A DNA stretch of 64,000 nt from positions 3,133 through 67,132 of the forward strand of contig NZ_JAECZA010000002.1 in NCBI RefSeq assembly GCF_016056275.1, given 5' to 3'. This document shows positions 20,101 to 29,470 of the stretch, piece after piece. The position numbers were made by a program, and so were the translations under genes. The DNA comes from Dendronalium phyllosphericum CENA369 (GTDB lineage: Bacteria; Cyanobacteriota; Cyanobacteriia; Cyanobacteriales; Nostocaceae). Position 1 is the first letter of the stretch; each line of letters opens with the position of its first letter. Under the pieces are notes generated by a model that had not been told where the DNA came from, made no database searches, and saw only the letters and a list, made by a program, of their open reading frames with translations.

Positions 20101-20647
20101 CAAAGACTTCTGCAATCCCATTTAGCGCTGCTTTAATTTGCAGCACATCTTGGCAAGTTTCGACAATAAATAAATCGACACCACCATCCCACAGCGCCTG
20201 GGCTTGTTCGGCAAAAGATGCTTTCATTGTGTCAAAGTCAATGTGTCCCAAAGTTGGCAGCTTGGTTGTCGGGCCAATGGAACCCGCCACAAACCGAGGC
20301 TTTTCGGGAGTCGAGAATTCAGCCGCGACACGCTTTGCTAGTTCTGCGGCTGTTTTGCTGAGGTAGTAGGCTTGGTCTGCCAAGTCATATTCTGCTAGTA
20401 CAATCGACGTACTCCCAAAAGTATCCGTTTCAATCACATCCGCACCCGCAGCGAGAAAGTCGCGGTGAACCTTAGCGACAGCTTCGGGTTTGGTATGGAC
20501 TAAGTATTCATTACAACCTTCATACTGCGGCCCGCCGAAATCATCAGCGGTGAGGTTTTGCGTTTGTAAGTTCGTTCCCATCGCCCCATCAAATACGATA
20601 ACTGGGCTATCTGGACTACGCAAGCGTTCAAGGAAAGGATGAGTCAT
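17120..20647 (-). CDS. metH: Cobalamin-dependent methionine synthase
   Basis: I start at ATG 20647 (1175 residues); a TTG 15 bases upstream is possible. It has all four MetH modules. The homocysteine-binding barrel (1-~325) carries zinc ligands Cys228 (GLNCATGP) and Cys294/Cys295 (GGCCGT). The pterin domain (~340-610) has LNASGSKK and [12 protein letters not shown]. The B12 cap and Rossmann region (~640-880) has His737 in DVHDIGKN as the lower cobalt ligand. The C-terminal AdoMet activation domain (~930-1170) has GYPACPN. It transfers a methyl group from 5-methyltetrahydrofolate via cobalamin to homocysteine. A low-complexity Lys/Glu linker (~890-910) precedes the activation domain. No cobalamin riboswitch was recognised upstream. 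Confidence 0.97.
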   Translation of the reverse strand: MTHPFLERLRSPDSPVIVFDGAMGTNLQTQNLTADDFGGPQYEGCNEYLVHTKPEAVAKVHRDFLAAGADVIETDTFGSTSIVLAEYDLADQAYYLSKTAAELAKRVAAEFSTPEKPRFVAGSIGPTTKLPTLGHIDFDTMKASFAEQAQALWDGGVDLFIVETCQDVLQIKAALNGIAEVFAKKGDRRPVMVSVTMESMGTMLVGTEISAVLTILEPYQIDILGLNCATGPDLMKPHIKYLAEHSPFIVSCIPNAGLPENVGGQAYYRLTPTELRMALMHFVEDLGVQVIGGCCGTRPEHIQQLAEIAKDLKPKVRQPSLEPAAASIYTTQPYDQDNSFLIVGERLNASGSKKCRELLNAEDWDGLVSMARAQVKEGAHILDVNVDYVGRDGVRDMHELVSRIVNNVTLPLMLDSTEWEKMEAGLKVAGGKCLLNSTNYEDGEPRFLKVLELAKKYGAGVVIGTIDEDGMARTAEKKFAIAQRAYRQAIEYGIPATEVFFDTLALPISTGIEEDRENAKATIAAIRQIRQELPGSHVILGVSNVSFGLNPAARIVLNSMFLHEATTAGMDAAIVSASKILPLSKIEERHQEVCLQLIYDERKFEGDVCVYDPLAEITTLFAGVSTKRDRGVDESLPIEERLKRHIIDGERIGLEQQLAKALEQYPPLEIINTFLLDGMKVVGELFGSGKMQLPFVLQSAETMKAAVAYLEPFMEKSEAGNNAKGTVVIATVKGDVHDIGKNLVDIILSNNGYKVINLGIKQPVENIIQAYQQHKADCIAMSGLLVKSTAFMKENLEVFNEKGITAPVILGGAALTPKFVSQDCQNTYKGKVVYGRDAFSDLHFMDKLMPAKVAGKWNDFQGFVDEFVEESQNGHQEVVEKHKAKKEKSAEPKEVDTRRSEAVALDIERPTPPFWETKLLQPSDIPLEEIFCYLDLQALIAGQWQFRKPKEQSKEEYQAFLNEKVYPVLENWKQRIVAENLLQPQVIYGYFPCQAEGNSLHIYDFEKRSQQVASFEFPRQKSAKRLCIADFFAPKQSGLIDVFPMQAVTVGEIATEFAQKLFADNQYTDYLYFHGLAVQIAEALAEWTHARIRRELGLTAEEPDNIRDILAQRYRGSRYSFGYPACPNIQDQYKQLELLGTDRINLHMDESEQLYPEQSTTAIITYHPVAKYFNT

Positions 20648-21084
20648 ATTTTCCGAGAGCAAATGAGGAAATTAAGTGAGTTTTGTGATACCCCACTTAA
20701 TCTATTATTTTCCAAAATTGTGAGAGTTTGATTAAACCAAGTATGCTGAATATTTGCGATCGCTCAGTCAATCAGAAGGGTGTGGGGGGTAGGGAGTAGG
20801 GTATAGGGAAAACTAATCGGGTCTTGAAGCCAATTGATGTCAGGGCAGGGCGTACAAAAATACATTATTCTTTTCACCCCTACTGGACTATCGCATTAAT
20901 TTTGCTAGCTTTAAAATTCCCCGCGTCCCCATATCATTCACAACTAATGGGACAGACCACTAGTTTTGGTAAGCCTTGATTCTACATTCTTGCCAAATAC
21001 CTGAAATCAAGCCTTAAGGCTGCTAATGTAGCATGAGTAAGGTGAGAATTTCTCGCAAAGTCAAAATAACTTTCCCCAATCAAA
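20648..21084. other. Divergent intergenic region metH / antiporter
   Basis: About 440 bp separating divergent genes, so both promoters must lie here. It contains a GGGTGTG/AGGGAGT-type heptad tract at about 20777-20810. The remainder has no supported gene and no riboswitch that I can recognise. Confidence 0.5.
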
Positions 21085-22638
21085 GTGAATGTTGCTGAAT
21101 TAGTTAATATTTCCATTATTCTCCTGCTGATTGCCACTGCTGTAGCCTTGCTATCCCGGCGGCTTCATATTCCCTATGTTACGGGTTTAGTGTTGGCTGG
21201 ATTACCAATTACTGAGTTATTGTCTCGTCGCATTGGTTTAGATCCTTCATTAGTTTTGAATCTTTTCTTACCGATTCTGATCTTTGAAGCTGGTATTAAT
21301 ACAGATATTAGCCGCCTGCGAAGCACATTCAAACCTATTGCCCTTTTGGCCGGCCCTGGAGCTATACTTTCGTCTGTGATTATTGCCGTTCTCTTGAAAT
21401 TTGAACTGGGGCTAGCTTGGATACCCGCTGTGTTTGTAGCAGTAATCCTAGCGAACACTGATACAATTTCCATGATTGCTGTCTTTAAAGATATACCTGT
21501 ACCTTCCCGGCTTTCAACCATCGTTGAAGGAGAAACTTTATTTAATGATGCTGCTGCTTTAGTTTCGTTTAATCTAATTTCGCAAATATATTCCACAGGT
21601 TCGCTCACCTTATTACAGGGAATCGAACAACTGCTATTTATCGCTTTAGGAGGCTGCCTTTTGGGGTTAGTCTTAGGCTACTTGAGCATACCTATATTTG
21701 CCCGTTTAGACGATCCCCTGAGCAGTCTTTTACTGACTGTGGCAGTAGCATTAGGAACTTTTCAAGTCGGAGAATTTCTGCATGTCTCAGGTGCTGTGGC
21801 TGTAGTTGTAGCAGGCTTAATTTTCGGTAATTTTGGGCTTTTTCGGGATACTTCCGCTTCTAATCGCATTACCTTACTCAGTTTTTGGGAATATGCCAGT
21901 TTTAGTGTTAACACCTTTATTTTTCTACTAATTGGTTTACAAATAAACCCATTAATGCTTTTGAGGACTTTACCTGCAATTCTACTGACAGTTTTGGCTT
22001 ATCAAGTGGGGCGAATTCTTTCAGTCTATCCGCTGATGGCTGTGGCTCGTTGGATTGACCGCCCAATTCCATTGCCTTGGCAACATTTACTCTTTTTAGG
22101 CAACATCAAAGGTTCGCTCTCCATGGCTTTAGCGTTGAGCTTACCTACCACACTACCAGGACGAGAATATTTCATCACTTTAGTTTTCGGCAGCGTGCTA
22201 ATATCATTAGTCGGTCAGGGTTTAAGCTTGCCTTGGCTGGTAAAACGCTTAAAATTATCTCAATTTTCAGAAGCTCAACAGCAAGTTGAAGAATTGCAAG
22301 CTCAACTGATGACAGGTAAAGCAGCACAGGATGAATTAGATAGCTTGTTGCGGTCTGGGGTATTGCCAAAAGCTGTCTATGAAGAGATGCGTTCGGGTTA
22401 TCAAGTCCGCATCGCAGCAGCCGAAAAGGCATTGCGGGAATTATATAATCGCCGTCCAGAGGATTTGAAAAGCAAAAATAGTAATCTTAGTAAACTCGAA
22501 GCCATCCGCCGCCGTTTATTACTAGCAGAAAAAGGAGCGCTCAATGAAGCACTGCGTAAGCGAATTCTCTCAGAAGAAATAGTGCGATCGCGCATCCAAA
22601 CCCTTGACGAACAATTACTTCAACTAGAAGATGATTGA
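21085..22638 (+). CDS. Na+/H+ antiporter, CPA1/NhaP family
   Basis: The start is GTG 21085; the product is 517 residues. About twelve hydrophobic segments fill residues 5-405. Family hallmarks: GLVLAGLP in the first helices, FLPILIFEAGINTD, ILANTDTISMIAVFKD with the ion-binding type Asp, and EGETLFNDAAALVSFNLI (the F-N-D-A motif with its transport Asp). The cytoplasmic tail (~410-517) is charged and helical (LSQFSEAQQQVEELQAQL) and could be a regulatory coiled coil. It should exchange Na+ or K+ for protons across the plasma or thylakoid membrane. The TrkA-N protein encoded convergently next to it suggests a shared role in cation balance (inference). Confidence 0.9.
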   Translation: MNVAELVNISIILLLIATAVALLSRRLHIPYVTGLVLAGLPITELLSRRIGLDPSLVLNLFLPILIFEAGINTDISRLRSTFKPIALLAGPGAILSSVIIAVLLKFELGLAWIPAVFVAVILANTDTISMIAVFKDIPVPSRLSTIVEGETLFNDAAALVSFNLISQIYSTGSLTLLQGIEQLLFIALGGCLLGLVLGYLSIPIFARLDDPLSSLLLTVAVALGTFQVGEFLHVSGAVAVVVAGLIFGNFGLFRDTSASNRITLLSFWEYASFSVNTFIFLLIGLQINPLMLLRTLPAILLTVLAYQVGRILSVYPLMAVARWIDRPIPLPWQHLLFLGNIKGSLSMALALSLPTTLPGREYFITLVFGSVLISLVGQGLSLPWLVKRLKLSQFSEAQQQVEELQAQLMTGKAAQDELDSLLRSGVLPKAVYEEMRSGYQVRIAAAEKALRELYNRRPEDLKSKNSNLSKLEAIRRRLLLAEKGALNEALRKRILSEEIVRSRIQTLDEQLLQLEDD

Positions 22639-22680
22639 TATAGCTGAGTGCTGAGTAAAAATACTAGTTTCTAGTTCCCA

Positions 22681-22723
22681 GTCCCATTTTTATGCATCGC
22701 GATGAAAATTTTTTCATCGGGAC
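22681..22723. terminator. Hairpin between convergent antiporter and trkA-like genes
   Basis: CGATGAAA (22700-22707) pairs with TTTCATCG (22712-22719), and outer GTCCC (22681-22685) pairs with GGGAC (22719-22723). It lies between converging genes and could terminate either. Confidence 0.45.
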
Positions 22724-22750
22724 TGCCTCCTGCCTCCTGCCTCCTGCCTT
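22723..22750. repeat. Short tandem heptanucleotide repeat (TGCCTCC)n
   Basis: Four tandem TGCCTCC units (the last degenerate) in the convergent intergenic gap. Confidence 0.75.
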
Positions 22751-23428
22751 CTATTTACAACCTTGAATAAAATCGATAACTTGATGTAAAGACCCTGGTT
22801 TTGTCACCATTAGCACAGTCGAGTTTGGTTCCACTACCGTACTACCATTAGGAATCATCAAATCTTCGTGGGGGTGGGGTTGATAGCCAATAATTAAAGA
22901 GCCACTAGGAAACATTGAATTTTGAGCAATTTCGGCAATGCTACGACCAACAACATAGCAATTATTGGGGATAGAAAGTTTTAACACTTCAATCTGTCCT
23001 TGCTCAAAATGCATCATCGATTCTACTTGAGGATATTCGATCGCATTCACCATCGTTGAAACTGCTAGATCGACAGTACTAATGATATGATTGGCTCCTG
23101 CTAGACTCAGCGGTTCGGCAAAATCGGGGTGGCGCATACGAGTCAGAATATGGGGTGCGCCGTAGTGTTTAGCGAGAGTCACCATCGCCAAGTTTAAAGC
23201 ATCGCTGCGGAGAACAGCCGCTAAGGAGTCAGCTTTGCGAATCCCTGCTTCTAACAAGACTTCTGTACTCACAGCGCTACCTTCAAAAGCCATTGCTCCC
23301 ACTTGTTCGCGGGCATAGCGGCAAGCGGTAGGATCGATGTCAATCACAGCAACAGTATGCCCCAGTTCTACCAGTTTTTGCGCTAAACTTAAGCCCACTA
23401 AGCCCGCTCCACCAATAAGTACATACAT
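22751..23428 (-). CDS. TrkA-N (RCK) domain protein, potassium channel/transport regulator
   Basis: ATG 23428 is chosen (225 residues) because it begins MYVLIGGAGLVG, the Rossmann start, with AGGAAC a few bases upstream; the longer frame starts with TTG. The N-terminal RCK_N domain (1-~135) has the GxGxxG nucleotide loop and VIDIDP, where the acidic residue binds the ribose of NAD. An RCK_C domain (~145-220) ends in the VVEPNSTVLMVTKPG strand. Such proteins gate K+ channels or Trk/Ktr transporters in response to nucleotides or ions. No membrane subunit is adjacent, so the partner is unknown. Confidence 0.88.
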   Translation of the reverse strand: MYVLIGGAGLVGLSLAQKLVELGHTVAVIDIDPTACRYAREQVGAMAFEGSAVSTEVLLEAGIRKADSLAAVLRSDALNLAMVTLAKHYGAPHILTRMRHPDFAEPLSLAGANHIISTVDLAVSTMVNAIEYPQVESMMHFEQGQIEVLKLSIPNNCYVVGRSIAEIAQNSMFPSGSLIIGYQPHPHEDLMIPNGSTVVEPNSTVLMVTKPGSLHQVIDFIQGCK

Positions 23429-23490
23429 AGCTGTTCCTGATACTCTTCGATTTTTGACTTCACTTACCAAGTTAACAAGGAATAAAGATT

Positions 23491-26487
23491 TTAATTTTTG
23501 ATCGGATATTTTTTCATTAACTCCTTGACTTGAGCTGCTATTAGTGGATGGGAATCTTTTTGTAATTTGGGTAATAGTTCTAGCATAACGCGGTGGGAAA
23601 CTACACTAAGATATGCGATCGCAGCTTCTCGCACAAAGCCAGTAGGATGGCGCAACGCTACCAAAATCTCGCCACTGGTGAGTCGGATACGGCTAACTAA
23701 AGCAACATGAAAGCAGCAAGCTAAACACCAGTCAGAAAGAAAATTACCCAGTGTCAATATCTTGCGAAGCCTGTCACCAACTGCCATTTGTTCGTATTGG
23801 GCGAACTTTGCTTCCACTAGATAGTGCAGTTTTTCTTGGTGCGATCGCTTATCTAAAATGTTCAACAGTAAAGATTTTGTGGGCAGATTCACTGTATGCT
23901 CTAAAATTTCTAATCCCCGCGCTAAATTTACTGCTGACTGAGAGCGCAGATTAAATGCTGCTGCTTGCATCTTTTCTGGAGAATAAAGTAACCTCAATAG
24001 CAACAGCAACCTTTCCTTAACATCCAATTCCAATTCTTGGAGAGCGCGTTCTAGTAACTCACAAACAATCGTCACTCTCTCACATGGTTGATGATTTTCT
24101 AATGTCTGGTGGGTTTGCAAGTCTAGATAAGCAGCGTAAATCTCACCTAAAAACTTTAATTCTTGGTCAATTAAATGTTCTACTCGACTGTGCTGGAATC
24201 GGTCTAGTACAGTAATATCTGGTTGTTTCTGAATTTTTAGTAAGCTGCGGAGAATATGATACCTAGTAGCACCCCAAGATGTCTCTAAGTGCAGCCACAA
24301 AGTTTCCTTTGCTTCTAAAGTGGAGATTTGAGCAATGGTGCGCCATGCATACATACGTACTATTTCCGGCTTGTAATTATTAGTTGCTAGTTGCAGCAGC
24401 ATTGCCAAAGCTTCGTTTTCTAGGCGAATTAAAGCACGCATAGCGGTAGTGCGGGTTGACTTATAGTAAAGTGCCGCCAGCAGTGCAGAATAGTACTCCT
24501 CTAAATGGGTAGCCGCAATCATCTCCAAGACGGCACAGCGCACCCGTAAAGATTCATCTTGCAACAAATTCGGGATGTGAATCCGCAAAGCCTGTAAATA
24601 AACTGCTTCTCTAAGGGCTTTGACTCCATTTATTCGTTCTCGTTCTTGCTTATGAGTCAGCATCCGGCGCATAGTTTTGGTAGCTGCTACCTTTTGTATA
24701 GGCGTTCCCTGACGCAAGATTAAGGCAGCAGCGGTAGCGCGGATTAGTGAATGGTGTCGCGCTTGCAGGTAATCTTCCAATTGACTCAAATTAGGATTAG
24801 CCTCAGCCAACCATACGTAACGCAATGCCAGGGCAAAAACTTCGGGATCGACAGTTCCTTGAGGCTGTTCTAACAAAGAGCGGACTTCCACCACATAAGT
24901 ATGATTTGCGCCTGTCACGAGCATCACTTCCAAACTTTGACGCTGCAAATCTGGATTTAAGTCGATCAGCAGAGGTGCTAAAACTTGGGACACTCCTTGG
25001 GGATCGATTTGAGCTAAAAGTTCGATACAAGAGTGTTTATCTGCCGTACTGCCCTTTTCTCTTAAAGCTTTGACTACCCCTTGTTTGAAGACACGCAAAC
25101 CGACATTTGTGGCACTCAGTTCGCCTCGCTCTGCACTCAACACTAGCAGATCGACATAGCGCGATCGCAGTACCCAAACTACTTTTAAACAGGTGGCTGC
25201 TGCTAGTACCGTTTCTATGACCAATACCCATTTTTGGAGTGATGACGGAACAAACCGCTCGCAAACAAACACAGTCACCAGAATTAATAATCCTGTAAAA
25301 CCGGTGGCGATCGCTTCGGCAGTTCCACCAGATAATGCCTGCATCCGACTACGAATTCGTTCGGGAATCGGTTGGTAGAGTACCGGGCCGCTACTAATGA
25401 CAAAGGTGTAGCGCAGCAATTCATCACAGAACTTTAAACTTACCAATCCCCAGAAAATACCTTGCGCTTGTACTCCTGGCACTAGATTCAGTAATGCGAT
25501 CGCTCCTGGTACTATAAAACCTACAGATATTGGTAAAAGGGCAGCAGTGAAAAACACTCCTATACGTTCGATCAGCCGGCTGGAGACAAACCACTGCGTT
25601 GTCAACTCGCACAGCCCCACAATGCCACCAAATAAACCCAAGAAACTAGCAAGTTCTTGTTCGCCTAAATTAGACTTTAATTCCCGAAGATATTGAAAAT
25701 CTACCAATAGCCCAATCACTTGCAAAAGCCCGACAAAAGCAAATAACTGCCATGTATAGCGCCTGAGTGGAGCTTGAATGCGTCGGTGTCGAGAAGCTTG
25801 TTCTTGAGTAACTAGTCGTTGTGGGGCATCAGGAAAAGATGCTTGATAGTGATGACTTAAATAGGCTAAAATCGCCGCTCCCAAAACAATCACAGCACAG
25901 GCGATAACAATCACTTTATTAAGCTTGGCGAATTGCAGCAACCAAGGCAAACTAAAGCCGCTGATTACATCTGCCATCAATAGACCGCTACTTACCAGTG
26001 GATAGGTACGCTTAATCTCACGAATATTGAATAGTTGGTTAGCGACGATGGATGTATTGAGGTCATTGACGACGTAAAGTGCATCTACCCACAGCCGCAT
26101 CAGAAATACAAGAATTACAGATAAATATGAAAAATGTATTCCCCAACGCAATAAAACTGATAACATCAAGGGCACGACCATGCAGGGTGCGATCGCCACA
26201 ATTACCCAGCGTAAAGGAAAAATCTTTTGCAACCAAGAATATATAAAGACTATTGCCGCACCCATCGCGGCACTGGCAATGTACATCCAAGGCAGCGGCC
26301 CCGCCCCGTATTGATCTAAAAATAGCGCTACTGTACTATCCTCTGCCCAGCGTAATCCCACACAGACAGTTGTATAAAAGGCAAACATCAAAAAAGTGCG
26401 ATCGCCTTCTTCTGGTCTTAAATTCACCCACTGTAACAGCCGTGCCATGCCTCTATTGGCAGCAAACAAGTCATTTTTGAGTTCCAT
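23491..26487 (-). CDS. Twelve-helix transporter fused to a HEAT-repeat domain
   Basis: This 998-residue protein has about ten to twelve hydrophobic helices in residues 30-430. Its arrangement (FLMFAFYTTVCVGLRWAEDSTVALFLDQYG, SSGLLMADVISG) resembles the MFS-like/nucleotide-transporter type membrane proteins of cyanobacteria. From about 470 to the end is a soluble, helical, Leu/Ala-rich region with repeated pairs of helices (LAQIDPQGVSQVLAPLLIDLNPDLQRQSLEVML; LLQDESLRVRCAVLEMIA; LVALRHPTGFVREAAIAYL) typical of HEAT/PBS-lyase repeats. The HEAT part should face the cytoplasm and may bind a partner. The substrate is unknown. It is encoded just upstream of the TrkA-N gene on the same strand (gap about 60 bp), so the two may be one operon. 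Confidence 0.75.
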   Translation of the reverse strand: MELKNDLFAANRGMARLLQWVNLRPEEGDRTFLMFAFYTTVCVGLRWAEDSTVALFLDQYGAGPLPWMYIASAAMGAAIVFIYSWLQKIFPLRWVIVAIAPCMVVPLMLSVLLRWGIHFSYLSVILVFLMRLWVDALYVVNDLNTSIVANQLFNIREIKRTYPLVSSGLLMADVISGFSLPWLLQFAKLNKVIVIACAVIVLGAAILAYLSHHYQASFPDAPQRLVTQEQASRHRRIQAPLRRYTWQLFAFVGLLQVIGLLVDFQYLRELKSNLGEQELASFLGLFGGIVGLCELTTQWFVSSRLIERIGVFFTAALLPISVGFIVPGAIALLNLVPGVQAQGIFWGLVSLKFCDELLRYTFVISSGPVLYQPIPERIRSRMQALSGGTAEAIATGFTGLLILVTVFVCERFVPSSLQKWVLVIETVLAAATCLKVVWVLRSRYVDLLVLSAERGELSATNVGLRVFKQGVVKALREKGSTADKHSCIELLAQIDPQGVSQVLAPLLIDLNPDLQRQSLEVMLVTGANHTYVVEVRSLLEQPQGTVDPEVFALALRYVWLAEANPNLSQLEDYLQARHHSLIRATAAALILRQGTPIQKVAATKTMRRMLTHKQERERINGVKALREAVYLQALRIHIPNLLQDESLRVRCAVLEMIAATHLEEYYSALLAALYYKSTRTTAMRALIRLENEALAMLLQLATNNYKPEIVRMYAWRTIAQISTLEAKETLWLHLETSWGATRYHILRSLLKIQKQPDITVLDRFQHSRVEHLIDQELKFLGEIYAAYLDLQTHQTLENHQPCERVTIVCELLERALQELELDVKERLLLLLRLLYSPEKMQAAAFNLRSQSAVNLARGLEILEHTVNLPTKSLLLNILDKRSHQEKLHYLVEAKFAQYEQMAVGDRLRKILTLGNFLSDWCLACCFHVALVSRIRLTSGEILVALRHPTGFVREAAIAYLSVVSHRVMLELLPKLQKDSHPLIAAQVKELMKKYPIKN

Positions 26488-26788
26488 GCAGTTTTACTTT
26501 CAGATGTCACCGCACAATGTAAGAGAGCAGGGGGCAGGGGAGATGGGGGAGATGAGGCAGATGAGGGAGACAAGAAAAATAATCAATCCCCAATCCCCAG
26601 TACCCAGTACCCAATCCCCAGTACCCAATCCCCAGTCCCCTGAAAATGGCAAAAGTCCCAAGCAACTGAGTATTATGTTTCCCACTCAGCGCTCAGGACT
26701 ATCAATTTTCGACAAATTTCAACGATCGGGCGATCGTTTTGTTATTTTCAGTGGTGCATTACAGTTGGTGTCTAGAAAATCTAGAGGA
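26488..26788. other. Spacer rich in short tandem repeats
   Basis: No gene is supported. It includes a GGGGGCAGGGGAGAT/GATGAGG purine tract (about 26526-26570) and a CCCCAATC/CCCCAGTA heptad array (26584-26640). Confidence 0.6.
26584..26640. repeat. Short tandem heptanucleotide repeat (CCCCAAT/CCCCAGT/ACCCAGT)
   Basis: About eight consecutive 7-bp units alternating CCCCAAT, CCCCAGT and ACCCAGT; the STRR type described from heterocystous cyanobacteria. Confidence 0.8.
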
Positions 26789-27322
26789 TTACTTTTTGGG
26801 CGAAAGGAGCATCATCATGTTTCTCCCTTCTTTTTTGGGCGCTTGCTGTACTTCACCAAACGGCTCCAAATCAGTTGCCATGCACTTGAGTAAATCTTCT
26901 GCCAGATCGCTGTGTTGAATTTCTCGACCCCGAAACATCACAGTAGCTTTGACTTTATCACCATCTTTTAAAAAGCGCTCTGCTTGCTTCACACGCACGT
27001 TATAGTCGTGTTCTTCTATTTTGTAGCGCATCTTCACTTCCTTGACATCAGCTGTGTGCTGCTTTTTCCGGGCTTCCCGCGCTTTCTTCTCTTGCTCAAA
27101 CTTGTATTTCCCGTAGTCCATGATCCGACAAACCGGCGGGTCAGCCTTGTCACTCAGCAGCACTAGGTCTAGCTCTTTTTCCTCAGCTAGTTGTAGTGCT
27201 TCTTGTGGAGTGATGATTCCCAGTTGCGAGCCATCAGTATCAATGACACGAATTTTCGGGAAGCGGATGCGTTCGTTAATTTGGGGCAGATCGCGAGTTC
27301 TTTTTTTCTCAATCACAGGCAT
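26789..27322 (-). CDS. infC: Translation initiation factor IF-3
   Basis: ATG 27322 gives 177 residues, the normal IF-3 length; the longer upstream frame has no family match. The N-domain (~10-80) contains [22 protein letters not shown] and [24 protein letters not shown] lysine-rich linker (~80-95) follows, then the C-domain (~95-175) with [26 protein letters not shown] and VMFRGRE. IF-3 binds the 30S subunit, prevents premature 50S joining and checks the start codon. The usual AUU start used for autoregulation in enterobacteria is not seen; this start is ATG. The downstream rpmI-rplT pair is absent from the neighbourhood. Confidence 0.95.
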   Translation of the reverse strand: MPVIEKKRTRDLPQINERIRFPKIRVIDTDGSQLGIITPQEALQLAEEKELDLVLLSDKADPPVCRIMDYGKYKFEQEKKAREARKKQHTADVKEVKMRYKIEEHDYNVRVKQAERFLKDGDKVKATVMFRGREIQHSDLAEDLLKCMATDLEPFGEVQQAPKKEGRNMMMLLSPKK

Positions 27323-27656
27323 TATGATTAGTGGGAGCTCTTTAGTTAGGTATGTGTTTGGACTTGATTGACTTGGTTTTGATTGGTATGCCTCAGAAGC
27401 ACAATACTTAAAAATAACTGAGGACTTCAAAATCGGTCTATATTCTAGGGTAGCTAATTCCTAGAGTAGTTAGTTGTTGTATTTGTCATTCTACTCACTC
27501 TGAGAGAATTTCTCTGCAATAGTTAATCTAAATTACACAACCTAGAGAACTGTTAAATATTGTAACGATTATTTTATAGTCAGTGGTTAGTGGTCAGTTG
27601 TCAGGAGGCAGTCCCAATAAAACAAGTTTCACCGCCATGCATGAAAAAGGTTTCTT

Positions 27657-27695
27657 CCCCTACACCCCACACCCTACACCCTACACCCCACACCC
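27657..27695. repeat. Short tandem heptanucleotide repeat (CCCTACA/CCCCACA)
   Basis: Five to six tandem 7-bp units ending in CACCCTT; the same unit family as 11886-11934 and the complement of 30387-30418. Confidence 0.8.
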
Positions 27696-27740
27696 TTTTT
27701 CAAGTCAGAAGGTAGAGGTAGTTATTATTTGTCTCTTGTT

Positions 27741-27780
27741 CCCAATCCCCAATCCCCAATCCCCAATCCCCAATCCCCTA
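27741..27780. repeat. Short tandem heptanucleotide repeat (CCCCAAT)5
   Basis: Five nearly perfect CCCCAAT units, ending 16 bp before the first in-frame ATG of the hydrolase gene. Confidence 0.85.
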
Positions 27781-27820
27781 TATTGGAATTAGAACAATGC
27801 TAATGAATAGGAGATCGAGT

Positions 27821-28735
27821 GTGACCGCTACGGTACACTGGCAAGAAAGAGTTGGTAATCAAAGAGATTGGGTATGGCGCGGCTGGCAAACTCGCTATAC
27901 TTACATCCGACCCGTGAAAGAACAGCAAAATAGAACGCCCTTAATTCTGCTGCACGGTTTTGGTGCTTCCATTGGTCATTGGCGACATAATCTAGAGGTG
28001 TTAGGCGATCGCCACACAGTCTACGCTTTAGATATGTTGGGTTTTGGGGCTTCGCAAAAGGCTCCAGTAAATTACAGTATAGAACTGTGGGTAGAGCAGG
28101 TGTATGATTTTTGGAAAGCTTTTATCCGTCAGCCAGTGGTGCTAGTGGGGAATTCTAATGGTTCGCTGATTTCTATGGCTGCTGCCTCTGCACATCCCGA
28201 TATGGTGCAAGGAATAGTCATGATGAGTCTGCCCGATCCATCTTTGGAACAAGAAGCTATTCCTATTGTTTTGCGACCTGTGGTCAAAGCGATCAAAAAT
28301 GTCGTTGCTTCTCCACTGTTACTCAAACCAGTGTTTCATTTCGTGCGCCGACCCGGTATTCTCCGCCGTTGGGCTAGTATTGCTTATGCTAATCCAGAGG
28401 CAATTACTGATGAATTGATAGAAATTTTAGCTGGCCCTCCCCAAGACCGAGGTTCTGCCCGTGCTTTTAGCGCTTTATTCAAAGCTGCGATCGCTGTTAA
28501 CTTTAGCCCTAGTGTCAAAACAGTATTACCAACCTTAACAATTCCAATGCTGCTGATTTGGGGACAAAAAGACCGATTTGTTCCTCCAATACTTGCGAAT
28601 CGATTTACTCAGTACAACAATAAATTGGAACTACTTGAATTAGAGGATGTAGGGCACTGTCCTCACGATGAATGCCCAGAACAAGTTAACCAAGCTATTT
28701 TGGCTTGGCTCGATAAATCTTTTGGCAATAAGTAG
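27821..28735 (+). CDS. Alpha/beta hydrolase
   Basis: Candidate starts are ATG 27797, ATG 27803 and GTG 27821. I prefer GTG 27821 (304 residues), since AGGAG lies 7 bases before it and the two ATGs fall close to a repeat. Alpha/beta-hydrolase features: oxyanion-hole LLHGFGASIGHW, nucleophile elbow VGNSNGS (Ser112), acid in IWGQKDRFVPP and catalytic His in DVGHCPHDE. The asparagines around the Ser (GNSNG rather than GxSxG with small residues) match a plant/cyanobacterial subfamily that includes chlorophyll-related hydrolases and haloalkane-dehalogenase-like proteins. The substrate is unknown. The perfect hairpin at 28736 begins right after the stop. Confidence 0.85.
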   Translation: MTATVHWQERVGNQRDWVWRGWQTRYTYIRPVKEQQNRTPLILLHGFGASIGHWRHNLEVLGDRHTVYALDMLGFGASQKAPVNYSIELWVEQVYDFWKAFIRQPVVLVGNSNGSLISMAAASAHPDMVQGIVMMSLPDPSLEQEAIPIVLRPVVKAIKNVVASPLLLKPVFHFVRRPGILRRWASIAYANPEAITDELIEILAGPPQDRGSARAFSALFKAAIAVNFSPSVKTVLPTLTIPMLLIWGQKDRFVPPILANRFTQYNNKLELLELEDVGHCPHDECPEQVNQAILAWLDKSFGNK

Positions 28736-28784
28736 AGACAAGGGTTAATCGCGTCTCTTGTGCAGACGCGATTAACCCTTGTCT
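28736..28784. repeat. Perfect 21-bp inverted repeat directly after a stop codon
   Basis: The arms at 28736-28756 and 28764-28784 are exact reverse complements over 21 bp with a 7-nt loop. The left arm starts AGACAAGGGTT and ends CGCGTCT. There is no T run, so it is not a classic terminator, though it could act as one or stabilise mRNA ends. It follows the TAG at 28733-28735 immediately. Confidence 0.85.
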
Positions 28785-28827
28785 GTACAAGAGTTAGGAG
28801 TTATTTGCCTTTGCTCCCCTGCTTTTA

Positions 28828-29193
28828 TTAGCTAATGGTAACTTGGTTAGTATCAACATCTGTAGCACCATTCACCGATCTTGCTACAGAAATCATTTTG
28901 TTAAGAATATCTTGGCTAGGAACTTGTCCTTTCAATACTACAGTACTGCCTGTCTGAGCAACCCACAGGGTATTAACATCATCCAGTTGCTGGTCTTGAT
29001 CGAATGCTAACGCTACTCGCTTTGCTAACCCACTTTGGTCGTATTCTCCATTCAATCCTAAACGCTCTGGTGGAATTGATTGAGTAGCGGTAGCAACATC
29101 AGTACTAACAGCTTGTGGTACTGGCTGGGGAGCAGGATTCACTTGTGCATTTTCAGGTTTTTCTAATCCAAAAAGTCTTTTTAACCAACCCAT
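28828..29193 (-). CDS. BON-domain protein
   Basis: ATG 29193 (121 residues) is preceded by AGGAGC at 9-10 bases, which decides it over TTG 29214. The N-terminus MGWLKRLFGLEK is short, basic and amphipathic. A Pro/Gln/Ala-rich linker (~17-50) follows. The C-terminal BON domain (~55-121) has LAKRVALAFDQDQQLDDVNTLWV, the central glycine in VVLKGQVPSQDILNKM, and VNGATDVDTNQVTI. BON domains bind phospholipid or cell-envelope components and are often found in osmotic-stress proteins such as OsmY. No signal peptide is clear, so the N-terminus may act as a membrane-surface anchor. The function here is unproven. Confidence 0.8.
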   Translation of the reverse strand: MGWLKRLFGLEKPENAQVNPAPQPVPQAVSTDVATATQSIPPERLGLNGEYDQSGLAKRVALAFDQDQQLDDVNTLWVAQTGSTVVLKGQVPSQDILNKMISVARSVNGATDVDTNQVTIS

Positions 29194-29470
29194 AAATTTT
29201 TGTGCTCCTATCAAAGGTTCATGACATTATGAAGATAAGTGTTTTACAGACAATTCACATCTGCCGTTGAAAAGATATGCACTCTGGGAAGATTATACTT
29301 TCGGTAAGATTTGTAGATAACTTCTCTCTTGAGGGTGTAATCAGTGCAAAGATTAAGTATAAGATAAAAGATCGCATTTACAATTTAGCAGTTTAAAACA
29401 GTACGTTTAGGGCAACTCTTAGCTAGTGTTTGCATTACGTAAGATGTTGCCTGACTCTGTGTTGGCGAAG

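Larger units (their letters stand above)
27323..27820. other. Divergent spacer infC / hydrolase with heptad repeats
   Basis: No supported gene. It holds CCCTACA/CCCCACA units at 27657-27695 and five CCCCAAT units at 27741-27780. Promoters of both divergent genes should be here. Confidence 0.55.

Noticed and set aside
26500-26893. Open frames over 26396-26893
   Set aside because: They are shadows of the transporter and infC genes joined through heptad repeats, with no family features.
26584-27780. CRISPR-like or VNTR gene at the CCCCAAT tracts
   Set aside because: These are 7-bp STRR-type repeats with no spacers or maintained open frame.
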